Shown here one piece after another: positions 18,883-28,167 of a DNA stretch of 64,000 bases; position 1 is the stretch's first letter; the number at the start of each line of letters is the position of its first letter. The notes beneath the pieces were generated by a model, which was not told the DNA's origin, searched no databases, and worked only from the letters and a program-made list of their open reading frames with translations. The translations under genes were made by a program, and so were the position numbers. Source of the DNA: Necropsobacter massiliensis (GTDB lineage: Bacteria; Pseudomonadota; Gammaproteobacteria; Enterobacterales; Pasteurellaceae); assembly GCF_000827595.2 (NCBI RefSeq), contig NZ_LN776179.1:40759-104758 (forward strand), given 5' to 3'.

Positions 18883-19762
18883 TCTGTTTCATTGCTTTGA
18901 TGATCCAATCACGAAACGCCGAAATTTGCGTATCATTGGCTTTATCGAGACGATTGACCACATAAAAGGATTTCGGATCTTTCAAATTGGTGGGTAATAC
19001 GATTTGCAAATTACCGTTGCTGATCTCCTGCTGCGCCAACACGCGGTTTGCCAGCACGATACCTTGCCCGTGCACCGCCGCCTGCAACGCCATAAAAGTG
19101 TGGCTAAACAGCGGTCCGTGCTGAATATCCAGGCCGTCCAATTGCAAATAATTCGCCATATTTTGCCAGTTATCGCGGGTATAAATGTGAATTAAGGTAT
19201 GCTTTTTAAGATCTTCTTGTGAATGGACCGATTGCTGAGCCAGTAATTTCGGCGATGCCAGCAACAATAAATGTTCTTCCGCCAGTTTTTCCACCTGCAA
19301 ATTATCCCAGTTTCCCCGACCGTAATAAATCGCCACATCCACATCTTTATTTAATAACCCTTCATCCTGATCCACGCCTTTCAGACGCACTTCAATATCC
19401 GGATGCAACTGATGAAACTCGCTCAAGCGCGGTACTAGCCATTGAATCCCGAATGTCTGTGGCACGCTGATGGCCAGATGTTTGTCATTTTTCTGCGCCA
19501 ACAAATTATCTGTCGCTTCCGCCAAACGGTGCAGGACCTTGGTGACGTCGGTAAAATAGGCTTTACCTAATTCGGTTAATTCCAGCGAACGATTTTTGCG
19601 TTTAAATAACTCAATGCCTAAAAAATCTTCTAATAGTTTTATCTGATGGCTCACCGCCGCTTGGGTAACAAAGAGTTCATCCGCCGCTTTAGTGAAGCTT
19701 AAATGGCGGGCAGAACATTCGAACGCTTTCAGTGAATTCAGGGGAGGCAAACGTTTATACAT
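18866..19762 (-). CDS. gcvA: Glycine cleavage regulator GcvA (LysR family)
   Basis: LysR-type regulator of glycine cleavage and of the small RNA GcvB. I place the start at 19762 (ATG, GGGAAG 5 bases upstream), giving 298 residues; a TTG in frame four codons earlier is less likely. N-terminal helix-turn-helix is PPLNSLKAFECSARHLSFTKAADELFVTQAAVSHQIKLLE-type (positions 1-60), followed by the effector domain. Divergent gcvB confirms the assignment. Confidence 0.93.
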   Translation of the reverse strand: MYKRLPPLNSLKAFECSARHLSFTKAADELFVTQAAVSHQIKLLEDFLGIELFKRKNRSLELTELGKAYFTDVTKVLHRLAEATDNLLAQKNDKHLAISVPQTFGIQWLVPRLSEFHQLHPDIEVRLKGVDQDEGLLNKDVDVAIYYGRGNWDNLQVEKLAEEHLLLLASPKLLAQQSVHSQEDLKKHTLIHIYTRDNWQNMANYLQLDGLDIQHGPLFSHTFMALQAAVHGQGIVLANRVLAQQEISNGNLQIVLPTNLKDPKSFYVVNRLDKANDTQISAFRDWIIKAMKQSGDDE

Positions 19763-19810
19763 AAATCTTCCCAATAATAAAAATTTAATTTATAATAAGT
19801 TACTGATTTT

Positions 19811-19856
19811 CGGATTAGTTTTTCTAATATCTCAAATAAAAAAATATCTATTGTCC
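19811..19856 (+). promoter_or_regulatory. gcvA-gcvB control region with GcvA-type CTAAT boxes and gcvB -35
   Basis: ATTAG and CTAAT occur as an inverted pair at about 19814-19828, matching the GcvA core CTAAT. TTGTCC (19851-19856) and TACAAT (19874-19879) form a -35/-10 pair with 17-base spacing on the plus strand, giving a start near 19887 for gcvB. The shared spacer fits GcvA control of gcvB and of its own gene, as known in E. coli. Confidence 0.6.
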
Positions 19857-19886
19857 AACCTGGACGACCTCTCTACAATACGCGCC

Positions 19887-20068
19887 ATACTTAATGATTG
19901 GTAATTCCTTACTGGTTAAAGAGTTTCGGACTTAAGTATGATGTTGTGTTTGCATATTGTCCGGGAAGCCGGACAGAGTAACTGATAAAGTTACTCATTT
20001 CACTTCCTGTATATTTTTTAAACCCTATTTAGGTTATACACCGCTCTTATGAGCGGTGTTTTTTTATC
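19887..20068 (+). ncRNA. gcvB: GcvB small regulatory RNA
   Basis: Hfq-dependent small RNA that represses amino-acid and peptide transporter mRNAs. It is divergent from gcvA with a well-placed promoter. It contains the GU-rich target-binding core GATGTTGTGTTTGCATATTG, the conserved block TCACTTCCTGTATATT, and ends with a terminator in which ACCGCTC pairs with GAGCGGT across TTAT, followed by seven T residues (20038-20066). The 5' end is inferred from the promoter; the length near 180 bases is close to other GcvB RNAs. Confidence 0.88.
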
Positions 20069-20214
20069 TGCGCATACTACCACAATCTCACCGACATTTC
20101 CCCCGTCAAATTAAATAAATTGATAAAATTCTCCGATTTTAATCCGAAACGGTTTTCAACCCATAAAGAATGGTGTAGATTAAATTTATCGTATTAATGT
20201 TTAAAGGAAGCAAA

Positions 20215-21234
20215 ATGAGTAAAAATATCGATTGGCAACATCTAGGTTTCAGTTATATCAAAACTGATTACCGCTATATTGCCTACTGGCAAGACGGAAA
20301 ATGGTCTAAAGGTGAATTAACACAAGATAATCAACTACATATCAGCGAAGGTTCAACCGCACTACATTATGGTCAGCAATGTTTTGAAGGACTGAAAGCA
20401 TACCGCTGCAAAGACGGTTCAATCAATCTGTTCAGACCGGATCAAAATGCACTACGTATGCAGGCCAGCGCACGACGCTTACTGATGCCAGAAGTCCCAG
20501 TTGATATGTTTATTGACGCTTGCAAACAGGTGGTGAAAGCCAACGAAGAATGGCTTGCGCCTTACGGCAGTGGCGCAACCTTATATTTACGCCCATTCCT
20601 GATTGGGGTCGGAGACAATATCGGCGTCAATGCCGCACCGGAATATATTTTCTCAATTTTCTGCTGCCCGGTCGGTGCTTATTTCAAAGGCGGCATGAAA
20701 CCGACTAATTTTATCGTTTCCGAATACGATCGCGCAGCGCCGCACGGTACCGGTGCCTCCAAAGTCGGCGGCAACTATGCGGCCAGTTTGTATCCGGGTA
20801 AAAAAGCCAAAGAACGCCATTTCAGTGATTGTATTTACCTTGATCCGGCCACCCACACCAAAATTGAAGAAGTCGGTTCGGCAAACTTTTTCGGGATTAC
20901 GAAAGACAATAAATTCGTTACACCGCTATCGCCATCCATTCTACCGAGTATTACCAAATATTCGCTGCTTTATTTGGCCAAAGAACGCTTGGGTATGGAA
21001 ACCGTTGAAGGCGATGTGTACATCAATCAACTAGATCAATTTAAAGAAGCCGGCGCCTGCGGTACTGCGGCGGTGATCTCGCCGATCGGCGGCATTCAAT
21101 ATGGTGACAATTTCCACGTATTCTATTCTGAAACTGACGTCGGCGATGTTACTAAAAAACTTTATGACGAACTGGTCGGCATTCAGTTCGGAGATATCGA
21201 CGCACCGGCAGATTGGATTGTTAAAGTAGAATAA
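20215..21234 (+). CDS. ilvE: Branched-chain amino acid aminotransferase IlvE
   Basis: PLP enzyme for the last step of valine, leucine and isoleucine synthesis. Start placed at 20215, where AAGGAAG lies just upstream, giving 339 residues; an in-frame ATG 18 bases earlier is less likely. Fold-type IV motifs are visible: [47 protein letters not shown] with the PLP lysine, [11 protein letters not shown] and [13 protein letters not shown]. It matches the longer eukaryotic-like BCAT type found in Haemophilus rather than E. coli IlvE. A strong terminator follows. Confidence 0.94.
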   Translation: MSKNIDWQHLGFSYIKTDYRYIAYWQDGKWSKGELTQDNQLHISEGSTALHYGQQCFEGLKAYRCKDGSINLFRPDQNALRMQASARRLLMPEVPVDMFIDACKQVVKANEEWLAPYGSGATLYLRPFLIGVGDNIGVNAAPEYIFSIFCCPVGAYFKGGMKPTNFIVSEYDRAAPHGTGASKVGGNYAASLYPGKKAKERHFSDCIYLDPATHTKIEEVGSANFFGITKDNKFVTPLSPSILPSITKYSLLYLAKERLGMETVEGDVYINQLDQFKEAGACGTAAVISPIGGIQYGDNFHVFYSETDVGDVTKKLYDELVGIQFGDIDAPADWIVKVE

Positions 21235-21251
21235 TTGTCCTGTCATTATTG

Positions 21252-21283
21252 AAAAAAGATTGGAGCATAATCCAATCTTTTTT
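21252..21283. terminator. Bidirectional terminator after ilvE
   Basis: AAAAAAGATTGGA pairs with TCCAATCTTTTTT around a short loop GCATAA. Strong stem with U-run in both directions, 18 bases after the ilvE stop. Confidence 0.9.
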
Positions 21284-21359
21284 CCTCAAAATACCCCTGT
21301 CCAAGCCGCATAATATGTTTTAAAATACAGTCGAATTATCGACTACTGACCGAATTTCT

Positions 21360-21911
21360 ATGAAATTGAATTTTCCTACCATTCTGACATTATTCCGGGT
21401 CGTACTGATCCCATTTTTTATTATTGCCTTTTACCTCCCTTTCACTTGGGCGCCTCTAGTAACCACCGTTATCTTCTTTGTGGCGTCCATAACCGACTGG
21501 TTCGACGGTTATCTGGCGCGTAAATGGAATCAAAGCACGCCGTTCGGCGCATTTTTGGATCCTGTTGCCGACAAAGTCATGGTTGTCGCCGCACTGGCTC
21601 TAGTCATGGAATATCAACATTCTTTCTGGGTCACACTTCCTGCCATCATCATGATTTCGCGAGAAATCATTATCTCTGCCTTACGGGAATGGATGGCGGA
21701 AATTGGCAGTCGCAGCAAAGTTGCGGTGTCATGGCTGGGGAAAGTCAAAACCGCCTCGCAAATGCTTGCACTGGGCGGCTTGCTATGGCGCTATAACGTA
21801 CTGATGGAAATCGCTGGCATTATTTTTCTATACATCGCTGCGATCTTGACTGTCTGGTCAATGCTGCAATATTTAAAAGCCGCAAAAGGTAATCTGTTAA
21901 ACGAACAATAA
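21360..21911 (+). CDS. pgsA: CDP-diacylglycerol-glycerol-3-phosphate phosphatidyltransferase
   Basis: Makes phosphatidylglycerol phosphate from CDP-diacylglycerol at the inner membrane. At 183 residues it has about five membrane segments and the full CDP-alcohol transferase signature: DGYLAR, then G and DPVAD (residues about 40-66). IITLFR-type N-terminus ([11 protein letters not shown]) and [16 protein letters not shown] are typical of PgsA. It is followed by the tRNA pair, as in related genomes. Confidence 0.95.
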   Translation: MKLNFPTILTLFRVVLIPFFIIAFYLPFTWAPLVTTVIFFVASITDWFDGYLARKWNQSTPFGAFLDPVADKVMVVAALALVMEYQHSFWVTLPAIIMISREIIISALREWMAEIGSRSKVAVSWLGKVKTASQMLALGGLLWRYNVLMEIAGIIFLYIAAILTVWSMLQYLKAAKGNLLNEQ

Positions 21912-22024
21912 TCCGCATTATCGCAAAAAGTGCGGTCAAAATTAACATAGTTTATGCCATAAACAGAGTATACATCAGGCATGATTTCTTTTTAGACAAT
22001 CAGATTTAAATGTGCATTTTCTAT

Positions 22025-22052
22025 TTGACTAATGACAAGAAATCCGTAGAAT
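22025..22052 (+). promoter_or_regulatory. Promoter of the tRNA-Gly/tRNA-Leu pair
   Basis: TTGACT (22025-22030) and TAGAAT (22047-22052) with a 16-base spacer, followed by a GC-containing stretch and the tRNA-Gly start 40 bases later. No protein gene lies in 21912-22091. Confidence 0.6.
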
Positions 22053-22091
22053 TCACCACGTTATTCGGCAGCAAGATGCAGCCATCAAAAT

Positions 22092-22167
<76 letters not shown>

Positions 22168-22170
22168 CTC

Positions 22171-22257
22171 GCCCGAGTGGTGAAATCGGTAGACACAAGG
22201 GATTTAAAATCCCTCGCCTTTCGAGGCGTGCCAGTTCAAGTCTGGCTTCGGGCACCA
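22171..22257 (+). tRNA. tRNA-Leu (UAA), attachment site of the ICE
   Basis: 87-base class II tRNA starting GCCCGAGTGG and ending TTCGGGCACCA. Anticodon TAA at 22205-22207 in loop TTTAAAA closed by AGGGA/TCCCT; variable arm CGCCTTTCGAGGCG. The gene is intact. ICE genes begin 75 bases downstream, and ICEHin1056-type elements are known to integrate at tRNA-Leu genes, so the 3' end here is the expected left attachment site. The matching direct repeat at the far end lies outside the window. Confidence 0.97.
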
Positions 22258-22332
22258 TCTAATTCCAAACCAATAATCAGTACCTAGTCCAATACTTAAC
22301 TTTAATTTTTAATTATCGTTAGGTGAGGAATT

Positions 22333-23169
22333 ATGGACTTCTCTTCTGTTTCTAAAAAACCTTATATTATTACTGTCGCTTGTACTAAAGGCGGTTCTGC
22401 AAAAAGTACAAATGCTGCCAATATTGGGGCGTTCTGCGCTGACCACGGTTTAAGAACTCTTCTTATTGATACTGATACTCAACCAACCTTAAGCTCTTAT
22501 TATGCTTTAACTGAAGAAGCTCCCGGTGGTATTTATGAGTTTTTAACCCGTCGTGATATTGAACCTTCCCATATCATTTCAAAAACATCCATTCCTAATT
22601 TGGATTTAATTCAATCAAATGATCCATCAAACAATGTAAGTCAAACTCTACGTAATGCCCCTGATGGTGCAATTCGATTTAGTCACTTAATTAAAAACAT
22701 TGATAATTATGATGTTATTGTGGTTGATACTCGAGGTACTAGAGACATTACTGTCGATATGTCTGTCTTAGCAGCTGACATCCTATTCTGCCCTATTCTT
22801 CCACACATTCTTTCTGCGAAAGAATTTATCCGTGGAACTATCGGAATGTATCAAGATTTAGAAACCTTTGAATCATTTGGCTTCAAATTACCACCTCTCA
22901 AAGCTATCGCAAATTGCGTTGATAATACTAATGACGTGAAATTTGTACTCAATCAATTACACGTACTCTTTGAAACCAATTTTGATGAAAGCAAAACCTT
23001 CCTTGATTTTTCAATCCCTGCGCATGTGGCATATAGAGAAGCTGCAACTTATTCATTGCCAGTTTATCGCCATAGCCAAGCTGAATATCCTGTTATCAAA
23101 GAACTGTGTTGCTTGTTACTCCCTCAATTTAAAACACTTTTTGATAAACCAATGAAAAAGGAAGGCTAA
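22333..23169 (+). CDS. parA: ParA-family partition ATPase
   Basis: ParA/Soj-type ATPase for segregation or stabilisation of the excised ICE. 278 residues. The deviant Walker A is CTKGGSAKSTN (residues 17-27), with the signature lysine of the family kept but GS-A in place of the usual GVG. LLIDTDTQPTLSSYYAL and VIVVDTRG are the Walker A' and B regions. Ribosome site GTGAGGAA lies upstream. It is the first ICE gene beside the tRNA, the usual place in this family, and is followed one base later by dnaB; a ParB-like gene follows that. Confidence 0.9.
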   Translation: MDFSSVSKKPYIITVACTKGGSAKSTNAANIGAFCADHGLRTLLIDTDTQPTLSSYYALTEEAPGGIYEFLTRRDIEPSHIISKTSIPNLDLIQSNDPSNNVSQTLRNAPDGAIRFSHLIKNIDNYDVIVVDTRGTRDITVDMSVLAADILFCPILPHILSAKEFIRGTIGMYQDLETFESFGFKLPPLKAIANCVDNTNDVKFVLNQLHVLFETNFDESKTFLDFSIPAHVAYREAATYSLPVYRHSQAEYPVIKELCCLLLPQFKTLFDKPMKKEG

Positions 23170-23170
23170 T

Positions 23171-24526
23171 ATGACTGATAAACTTATTGCTTCTATTGAA
23201 GCGGAAAGTGCGGTCATTGGTGCTCTCATTATTGATAATGACAAATTTGATGAGATCGCAACTTTACTGCGCTCTGATGATTTTTATGTCTCAGCTCATA
23301 AAGCATTGTTTGAAGGTGTTAGCCATCTATTAACACAAGGAAAACCCGCTGATATTTTAACTTTGGAGCAGTATTTCAAAGATAAAAAACTGATTGATCA
23401 GATAGGGGGATTAGCATACTTAGCTGACATTATTCACAATACCCCTTCTGCATCTAATATCACTGCGTATGCTGAGATTATTTCTCGTTATAGCAAACAA
23501 CGTCGTTTTTTGACTCTGGGCCAGTTTATTGTAACTGAAATGCAATCTTCAAAAGATGAGATTGAATTAACTTCTTTTGAGGAAAGTGTTGATAAGCAAT
23601 ATACCAATATTGTCATCGAACAAGAGACGGATGGTGTTGCTGATCTTAATGCAAGTTTCGAGCGAATCCTTTCTCGCATGGAAACGTCCTCTATTAATGC
23701 CGATCCAGTTAGTGGAACACCAACAGGCATTATTGAATTAGATAGAGCAACAACAGGCGGTCAACCAGGAGAACTTATCATTATTGCAGCTCGTCCAGCA
23801 ATGGGTAAAACAACCTTTGCACAAACGATTGCCGCAAGTACGTTAGATAAATTTCCTGACAGCCCTATCCAATTTTACAGTCAAGAAATGCCCGCTGATC
23901 AACTATTAGAGCGTTTTATGGCAATGCGCTCTCGCGTCAGCTTGCAATCTATCCGTCAAGCGACTGAGCTTGAAGAGGAAGAATGGACTCGTCTTGCTAA
24001 TGCAATGGGGACAATTAAAAAAGACTGGAAAGGTCGTTTGCTAATTGATGATGAAGCTTCTTTAACACCTCATCGTTTACGCGCCAAAGTACGTAAAAAC
24101 ACTCGTCTATACGGCAAACCTAAAGCGATTTTCATTGATTATATCCAACTAATGAGAACCGGAAATAAAACTGAAAATCGCAATTTAGAACTTGCCGAAA
24201 TATCCAATGATTTAAAGAAATTAGCCAAAGAAACTGGATGCCCAATTTATGCATTATCTCAACTAAACCGAGGTTTAGAAAATCGAGCTAATAAGCGTCC
24301 AATCAATGCCGACTTACGTGACTCCGGCTCTCTTGAACAAGATGCTGATGTCATCATTCATCTTTATAGAGATGAAATCTATAACCCTGACACAGAAGAT
24401 AAAGGCATTGCGGAAATCATCATTGGTAAACAGCGTAATGGCCCGTTAGCCACAGTAAAAACACTGTTTCAAGGTCAATACAGCATTTTTGAGAATTTAA
24501 CGACACAGGATAGATATTATGAATAA
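23171..24526 (+). CDS. dnaB2: DnaB-type replicative helicase of the ICE
   Basis: Hexameric RecA-fold helicase; 451 residues. The N-terminal domain (1-105) resembles DnaB-N (ESAVIGALIIDNDKFDEIATLLRSDDFY). The C-terminal ATPase has Walker A AARPAMGKTTFAQ near residue 210, IFIDYIQLMR (Walker B) and YALSQLNRGLENRANKRP-type helicase loops (H4-like). Probably gives the ICE its own helicase loading during replication of the excised form. It is packed between parA (1-base gap) and the ParB-like gene (8-base overlap). An uptake signal lies at 23206-23214. Confidence 0.93.
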   Translation: MTDKLIASIEAESAVIGALIIDNDKFDEIATLLRSDDFYVSAHKALFEGVSHLLTQGKPADILTLEQYFKDKKLIDQIGGLAYLADIIHNTPSASNITAYAEIISRYSKQRRFLTLGQFIVTEMQSSKDEIELTSFEESVDKQYTNIVIEQETDGVADLNASFERILSRMETSSINADPVSGTPTGIIELDRATTGGQPGELIIIAARPAMGKTTFAQTIAASTLDKFPDSPIQFYSQEMPADQLLERFMAMRSRVSLQSIRQATELEEEEWTRLANAMGTIKKDWKGRLLIDDEASLTPHRLRAKVRKNTRLYGKPKAIFIDYIQLMRTGNKTENRNLELAEISNDLKKLAKETGCPIYALSQLNRGLENRANKRPINADLRDSGSLEQDADVIIHLYRDEIYNPDTEDKGIAEIIIGKQRNGPLATVKTLFQGQYSIFENLTTQDRYYE

Positions 24527-26219
24527 TCCATTTATTGCTAAAAATAAAAAACAACAAAGTCAATTAGACGCGATTGCGAAAGGATTAAATGTTCAACCTA
24601 TTAATAATCAGTCTGCTGCTTATCAAACAACAACAGCAACACATTATCCTGCGCAATCTAAATACATTACCGTTACGTTAGATAAATTACGCCCTTATGA
24701 ACACAACCCTCGTAAGACACGTAATCCTAACTTTGAAATGATTAAAGAGTCAATTCGTCGTCGTGGTCTTGATCATAAACCAAATATCACTCAACGACCT
24801 GGCGAACCTTTTTATATCATCGCTGACGGTGGGAATACTCGTATTCAAGCGTTAAAAGAACTGTTTACAGAGACTCAAGATCAACGTTTTTGGTCTATTG
24901 AATGCTTATACAAACCTTGGAAAGGTGAAAGTGCTGATAGTGTAGAAGCAGAATTAGATTTGCTTATTGGTCATTTAATTGAAAATGATACACGTGCAGA
25001 TTTAACCTTTATTGAGAAAGCGTTAGGAATTCAGCAAGCGAAAGAATACTACGAGAAAAAGTTAGGGAAATCCCTTTCTGCTCGTGAGCTTTCAAGTGAG
25101 TTAGAAAATGATGGATACATAATTTCAAAAACATTGGTTCATAAAATGGAACAATGTATAACATTCTTATATCCATACATTCCTGATGTGTTATTTAATG
25201 GTCTAGGTCATGCGCCAATTGATAAATTGCTTGCGATTCGTAATAACGCCTTAGCCATTTGGCAAAATTATCAATTTGAATTAGATGTGACCTTTGATGA
25301 AATTTGGGGACACAGCCTAGCTCGTTGTAATGATGACCAACCGTTTCATATCAAAGTCTTCCAAGACAATCTCATTGATGAAATGTCATCCATGTTAGGT
25401 GATCGTGTAAGTTATGAAGTCCTTTACCTTGAAATTGATCTCGATGAGCAAAAATTCAAGAAAATGGCGCAAAAACAACACGAAATACAGCAAAGCGTAC
25501 AAGAAAGCATCCAAGATGTTCAAGCGTTTAATACACCACAGCCACAAGAAACCGTATTAGATACATTATCTCAACCTAGTGTAGTCACTACTCCAAAAAT
25601 GACTACTACTGAAAAAAAATCAATACCTGCGCCAGTATTAAAGCAAGCAAGTGTTGAAATTTCTCCTTCATTTGAGGATGAAGCAGATAATAAAACAGAG
25701 GATGAAGAGTTTGATGAAGCTAATGCTAATTCAGAAGGGCTTTCTTTTGATTTTGCTAAAAATTTAACTCAACAATTTGGTATTACTCCAGGCATGAGCA
25801 TTCAGGAGCAACGCCAACAACGTGCAGAAGAAAATGGATTAGGCTTTGCTTGCGTAGGCCGTCAACCAGTTGATGATATTTGGAAAATTTATCCTGGTCG
25901 TCAGCATAAAGTAGAAGCTTATTCACTAGCACTCGACATTGCGGAAAGTGTTGGATTAACTGACTACATTGAACATGTAGTAAAAGAGCCTGTTGATTAC
26001 ACTTACCGCGTAAAACCATTAGATAAAGATGTGAGCGGTGTAGCACAGATGTGTTATGACTTCTTAAATTTATTACAAACAGATGTGCACCCACAGACAT
26101 CTTTCACCTTATTACCGGAATATTTACTCAATACTCAAGAAATTGATGATACCACGCTAGTTAAATTATTCCGTTTAATTCGCCTCGTTCGCTATATTCG
26201 TTCAGAAGGAGATGCATAA
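24519..26219 (+). CDS. ParB-family protein of the ICE (PFGI-1 type)
   Basis: 566 residues. The ParB/Srx nuclease-like fold lies at about 45-120: ITVTLDKLRPYEHNPRKTRN and YIIADGGNTRIQALKEL. A ParB-like helix-turn-helix region follows (GKSLSARELSSELENDGYIISKTLVHKME). The middle (about 310-415) is low-complexity, Q/E-rich, probably disordered. The C-terminal 150 residues are a separate folded domain. This long form is typical for ICEs of the PFGI-1 type and is the partner of the ParA three genes upstream. Overlaps dnaB by 8 bases and the DUF2857 gene by one base. Confidence 0.85.
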   Translation: MNNPFIAKNKKQQSQLDAIAKGLNVQPINNQSAAYQTTTATHYPAQSKYITVTLDKLRPYEHNPRKTRNPNFEMIKESIRRRGLDHKPNITQRPGEPFYIIADGGNTRIQALKELFTETQDQRFWSIECLYKPWKGESADSVEAELDLLIGHLIENDTRADLTFIEKALGIQQAKEYYEKKLGKSLSARELSSELENDGYIISKTLVHKMEQCITFLYPYIPDVLFNGLGHAPIDKLLAIRNNALAIWQNYQFELDVTFDEIWGHSLARCNDDQPFHIKVFQDNLIDEMSSMLGDRVSYEVLYLEIDLDEQKFKKMAQKQHEIQQSVQESIQDVQAFNTPQPQETVLDTLSQPSVVTTPKMTTTEKKSIPAPVLKQASVEISPSFEDEADNKTEDEEFDEANANSEGLSFDFAKNLTQQFGITPGMSIQEQRQQRAEENGLGFACVGRQPVDDIWKIYPGRQHKVEAYSLALDIAESVGLTDYIEHVVKEPVDYTYRVKPLDKDVSGVAQMCYDFLNLLQTDVHPQTSFTLLPEYLLNTQEIDDTTLVKLFRLIRLVRYIRSEGDA

Positions 26220-26770
26220 TGAGCATGTTCAGCAATTTAAACCAAGTGGTATTGAATGAGATTTTGGTTAATTTACAAGAAGGCAATATCAATGTTTGCC
26301 GGAACTATGGTTTCTCAAAACAAGAATTGCAAGAAATTGAAAAACTCAGCACAGAGGAAGTTTATGAACTGGCTAACACCAAAGCTCCCTTTGCCAAAGT
26401 TGAAATTAATCACGATGCATTTTGGCGATTAGTGGCTCGAGTACGCATGTCGTCACAAGAACGTCGCCTTATTGATCGCGCATTAATGTTAGGTGCATCC
26501 ATCCAAATGCTCAATTCCTACTTCGGCTTAACCACTTCAAAAGTATCTGCTCGTCGTAGCCTACTTGGAAAACAAGAACCAATGGGACGTAAGCCAGCTG
26601 CAACCGAAGAGGAAGAAAAATTAATTTGGGACTTATGGCAAGAGCATAAAGGTGATGTTCAAACAATTGAATCAACAGAAGGACTAGAGCTGTTAATTTT
26701 AATTGCGGAAGAAACCGGTATTAATTTAACTGAAATTTGGAAACTTGTTAGCCGCTGGAATGCAGCTTAA
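26219..26770 (+). CDS. DUF2857 family protein
   Basis: 183-residue cytoplasmic protein. After an N-terminal helical part, residues 95-125 (IDRALMLGASIQMLNSYFGL and TSKVSARRSLLG) look like a helix-turn-helix recalling FlhC-type DNA binding, so a regulatory role is possible. The family is found almost only in ICEs and genomic islands, always in this position after the ParB-like gene. Start overlaps the ParB-like stop (TAATGA). The role is unproven. Confidence 0.75.
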   Translation: MSMFSNLNQVVLNEILVNLQEGNINVCRNYGFSKQELQEIEKLSTEEVYELANTKAPFAKVEINHDAFWRLVARVRMSSQERRLIDRALMLGASIQMLNSYFGLTTSKVSARRSLLGKQEPMGRKPAATEEEEKLIWDLWQEHKGDVQTIESTEGLELLILIAEETGINLTEIWKLVSRWNAA

Positions 26771-26775
26771 AAAAC

Positions 26776-26816
26776 ATAACGCCCAACCTAGTGCGTTACG
26801 TTAAGTTGGGCGTTAT
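26776..26816 (+). promoter_or_regulatory. Long perfect hairpin between DUF2857 and STY4528 genes
   Basis: ATAACGCCCAAC pairs with GTTGGGCGTTAT: a 12-bp perfect stem with a 17-base loop. It starts six bases after the DUF2857 stop and is followed by TTAT rather than a U-run, so it is either a weak terminator or an mRNA-stabilising element ending the parA-DUF2857 operon. The rest of the 149-base spacer holds no gene. Confidence 0.55.
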
Positions 26817-26919
26817 TCATATCGTTAGTAAGGAACTTGGGAAAGTTCATTGGCTATTGTAAAGATGTTTAAGCACATTGCAACAATAAAAATGAAATAT
26901 TCTCAGAGAGAATTAAATT

Positions 26920-28143
26920 ATGGAAACAAAATTACAAGAGCATGGGTTGCTCTTTTTTGGCAACCAGCATGAAACAGTTCCAACCCGTTTGCTATTTGAT
27001 CCTTATTTAACATCAAGAGCAAAATTGGCATGGCAACTTATAAAATACAAAGCAAGAGAATTTCAATCAGGCATGTTCCCATCATACGAAGTGCTTGCAA
27101 AATTACTTTCAGATAAACCTTATGATGAAGCAGAACTCTCGCGTAAGCTAGTTAGCCAAACGTTGTTATTACTTAGATTAACTCGTTGGCTAACACTTTG
27201 TGAAACTGTACGTAATGAGCAAGGTCAAGTATTGGGTAATTTTTACATCCTTCATGATGAACCTATGCCAATCATTGATACGATTCAATTAAACCATGAT
27301 TACATCGCACTCCTTGAAAAATCCATTCAGCATCGAGATAACTTTGTGCGAGGTGTAGCAAACCATATTGTAGAAAACCTGCTCTCAGATAATACTCAGT
27401 GGCATTATATTTCTCACATTGACTGGATGCGAGCTCGCCTTCAAGACTATCAAAAACGTCCAAAAATGGATATTTCAGAGCAAGAAGAATCAACATTTAT
27501 TCAAGAAAACTTACTAAGTTCCAATAAGGAACTCAGTGAAAAAACAGGGGAACTCAGTAAAAATCATCTTAGTTCCAAAATGGAACTCAGTAAAATCAAG
27601 CAGAGTTCCAAAAGGGAACTCAGTACCCAAAATGATGATAAGTCATTGATTTCAGGCTTAGTTCCAAAAGGGAACTCAGGTTTTTCACAGTACAGTACAG
27701 GTACTAGTATTTATATAAATACGTACTGTACTGGTAATGCGGATGAAATTGACTGGCCGACTAATATTCAGTTTTCATCATTGGAAAAAACAGCAATTAT
27801 GCAAGCAATGCGTGGACTTGATTTAGGAATCTGTAAAGCGATTTTATTTGAGCTAGAACAGCGTGTGGCAAAAGGTGAAGTGAAAAAACCACAAGGCTAT
27901 GTAGTGACATTAATCCAACGTGCACACCGTGGTGAATTTAAACCATATTTGTATGAACAATTTTTGGCTACACAAGCGCAATCATTATCATCAAAAAATC
28001 GGTTATCACAACATGATGAAACTAGCTTAGTTAATAATGTGAAAGCCGATAGCACAATAAAACCAATGCGAGTGCAATCTGAAGAAGAGCGAAAAGCGAG
28101 AGCTGATCGCATTCGACAATTTAAGGCTTCAATTTGCAATTGA
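26920..28143 (+). CDS. STY4528-family protein, candidate replication initiator
   Basis: 407 residues, family known as pathogenicity-island replication protein STY4528, without proven activity. The N-terminal half (1-185) is folded and mostly helical, containing HGLLFFGNQHETVPTRLLFDP near the start and a possible winged-helix part. Residues about 195-275 are a repetitive, polar linker coded by an array of DNA hairpins. Residues 285-345 form a second folded part (IMQAMRGLDLGICKAILFELEQR), and the tail is basic. The position after the partition genes, and a repeat array plus AT-rich palindrome inside the coding sequence, suggest an initiator that binds an origin in its own gene, as lambda O does. 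That part is inference. Confidence 0.7.
   Translation: METKLQEHGLLFFGNQHETVPTRLLFDPYLTSRAKLAWQLIKYKAREFQSGMFPSYEVLAKLLSDKPYDEAELSRKLVSQTLLLLRLTRWLTLCETVRNEQGQVLGNFYILHDEPMPIIDTIQLNHDYIALLEKSIQHRDNFVRGVANHIVENLLSDNTQWHYISHIDWMRARLQDYQKRPKMDISEQEESTFIQENLLSSNKELSEKTGELSKNHLSSKMELSKIKQSSKRELSTQNDDKSLISGLVPKGNSGFSQYSTGTSIYINTYCTGNADEIDWPTNIQFSSLEKTAIMQAMRGLDLGICKAILFELEQRVAKGEVKKPQGYVVTLIQRAHRGEFKPYLYEQFLATQAQSLSSKNRLSQHDETSLVNNVKADSTIKPMRVQSEEERKARADRIRQFKASICN
27517..27733. repeat. Origin-like array inside the STY4528-family gene
   Basis: Four short palindromes with arms AGTTCC and GGAACT and a 5-base centre lie at 27517-27533, 27571-27587, 27604-27620 and 27660-27676, plus a half-site GGGAACTCAG at 27548-27557; most right arms are followed by CAG or CAGT. 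Then comes a perfect 11-bp inverted repeat, CAGTACAGTAC (27688-27698) and GTACTGTACTG (27723-27733), enclosing the 16-bp AT-rich palindrome GTATTTATATAAATAC (27707-27722). Iterons followed by an AT-rich dyad inside an initiator gene is the layout of plasmid and phage replication origins. Origin function is inference. Confidence 0.65.
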
Positions 28144-28167
28144 ATAAGCTGTATAAAAAGTGAATAG

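Noticed and set aside
23171..24526. dnaB as a chromosomal replicative helicase misplaced here
   Set aside because: Its tight packing with ParA and ParB-like genes and AT-rich codon use match the ICE-specific copy of this element family.
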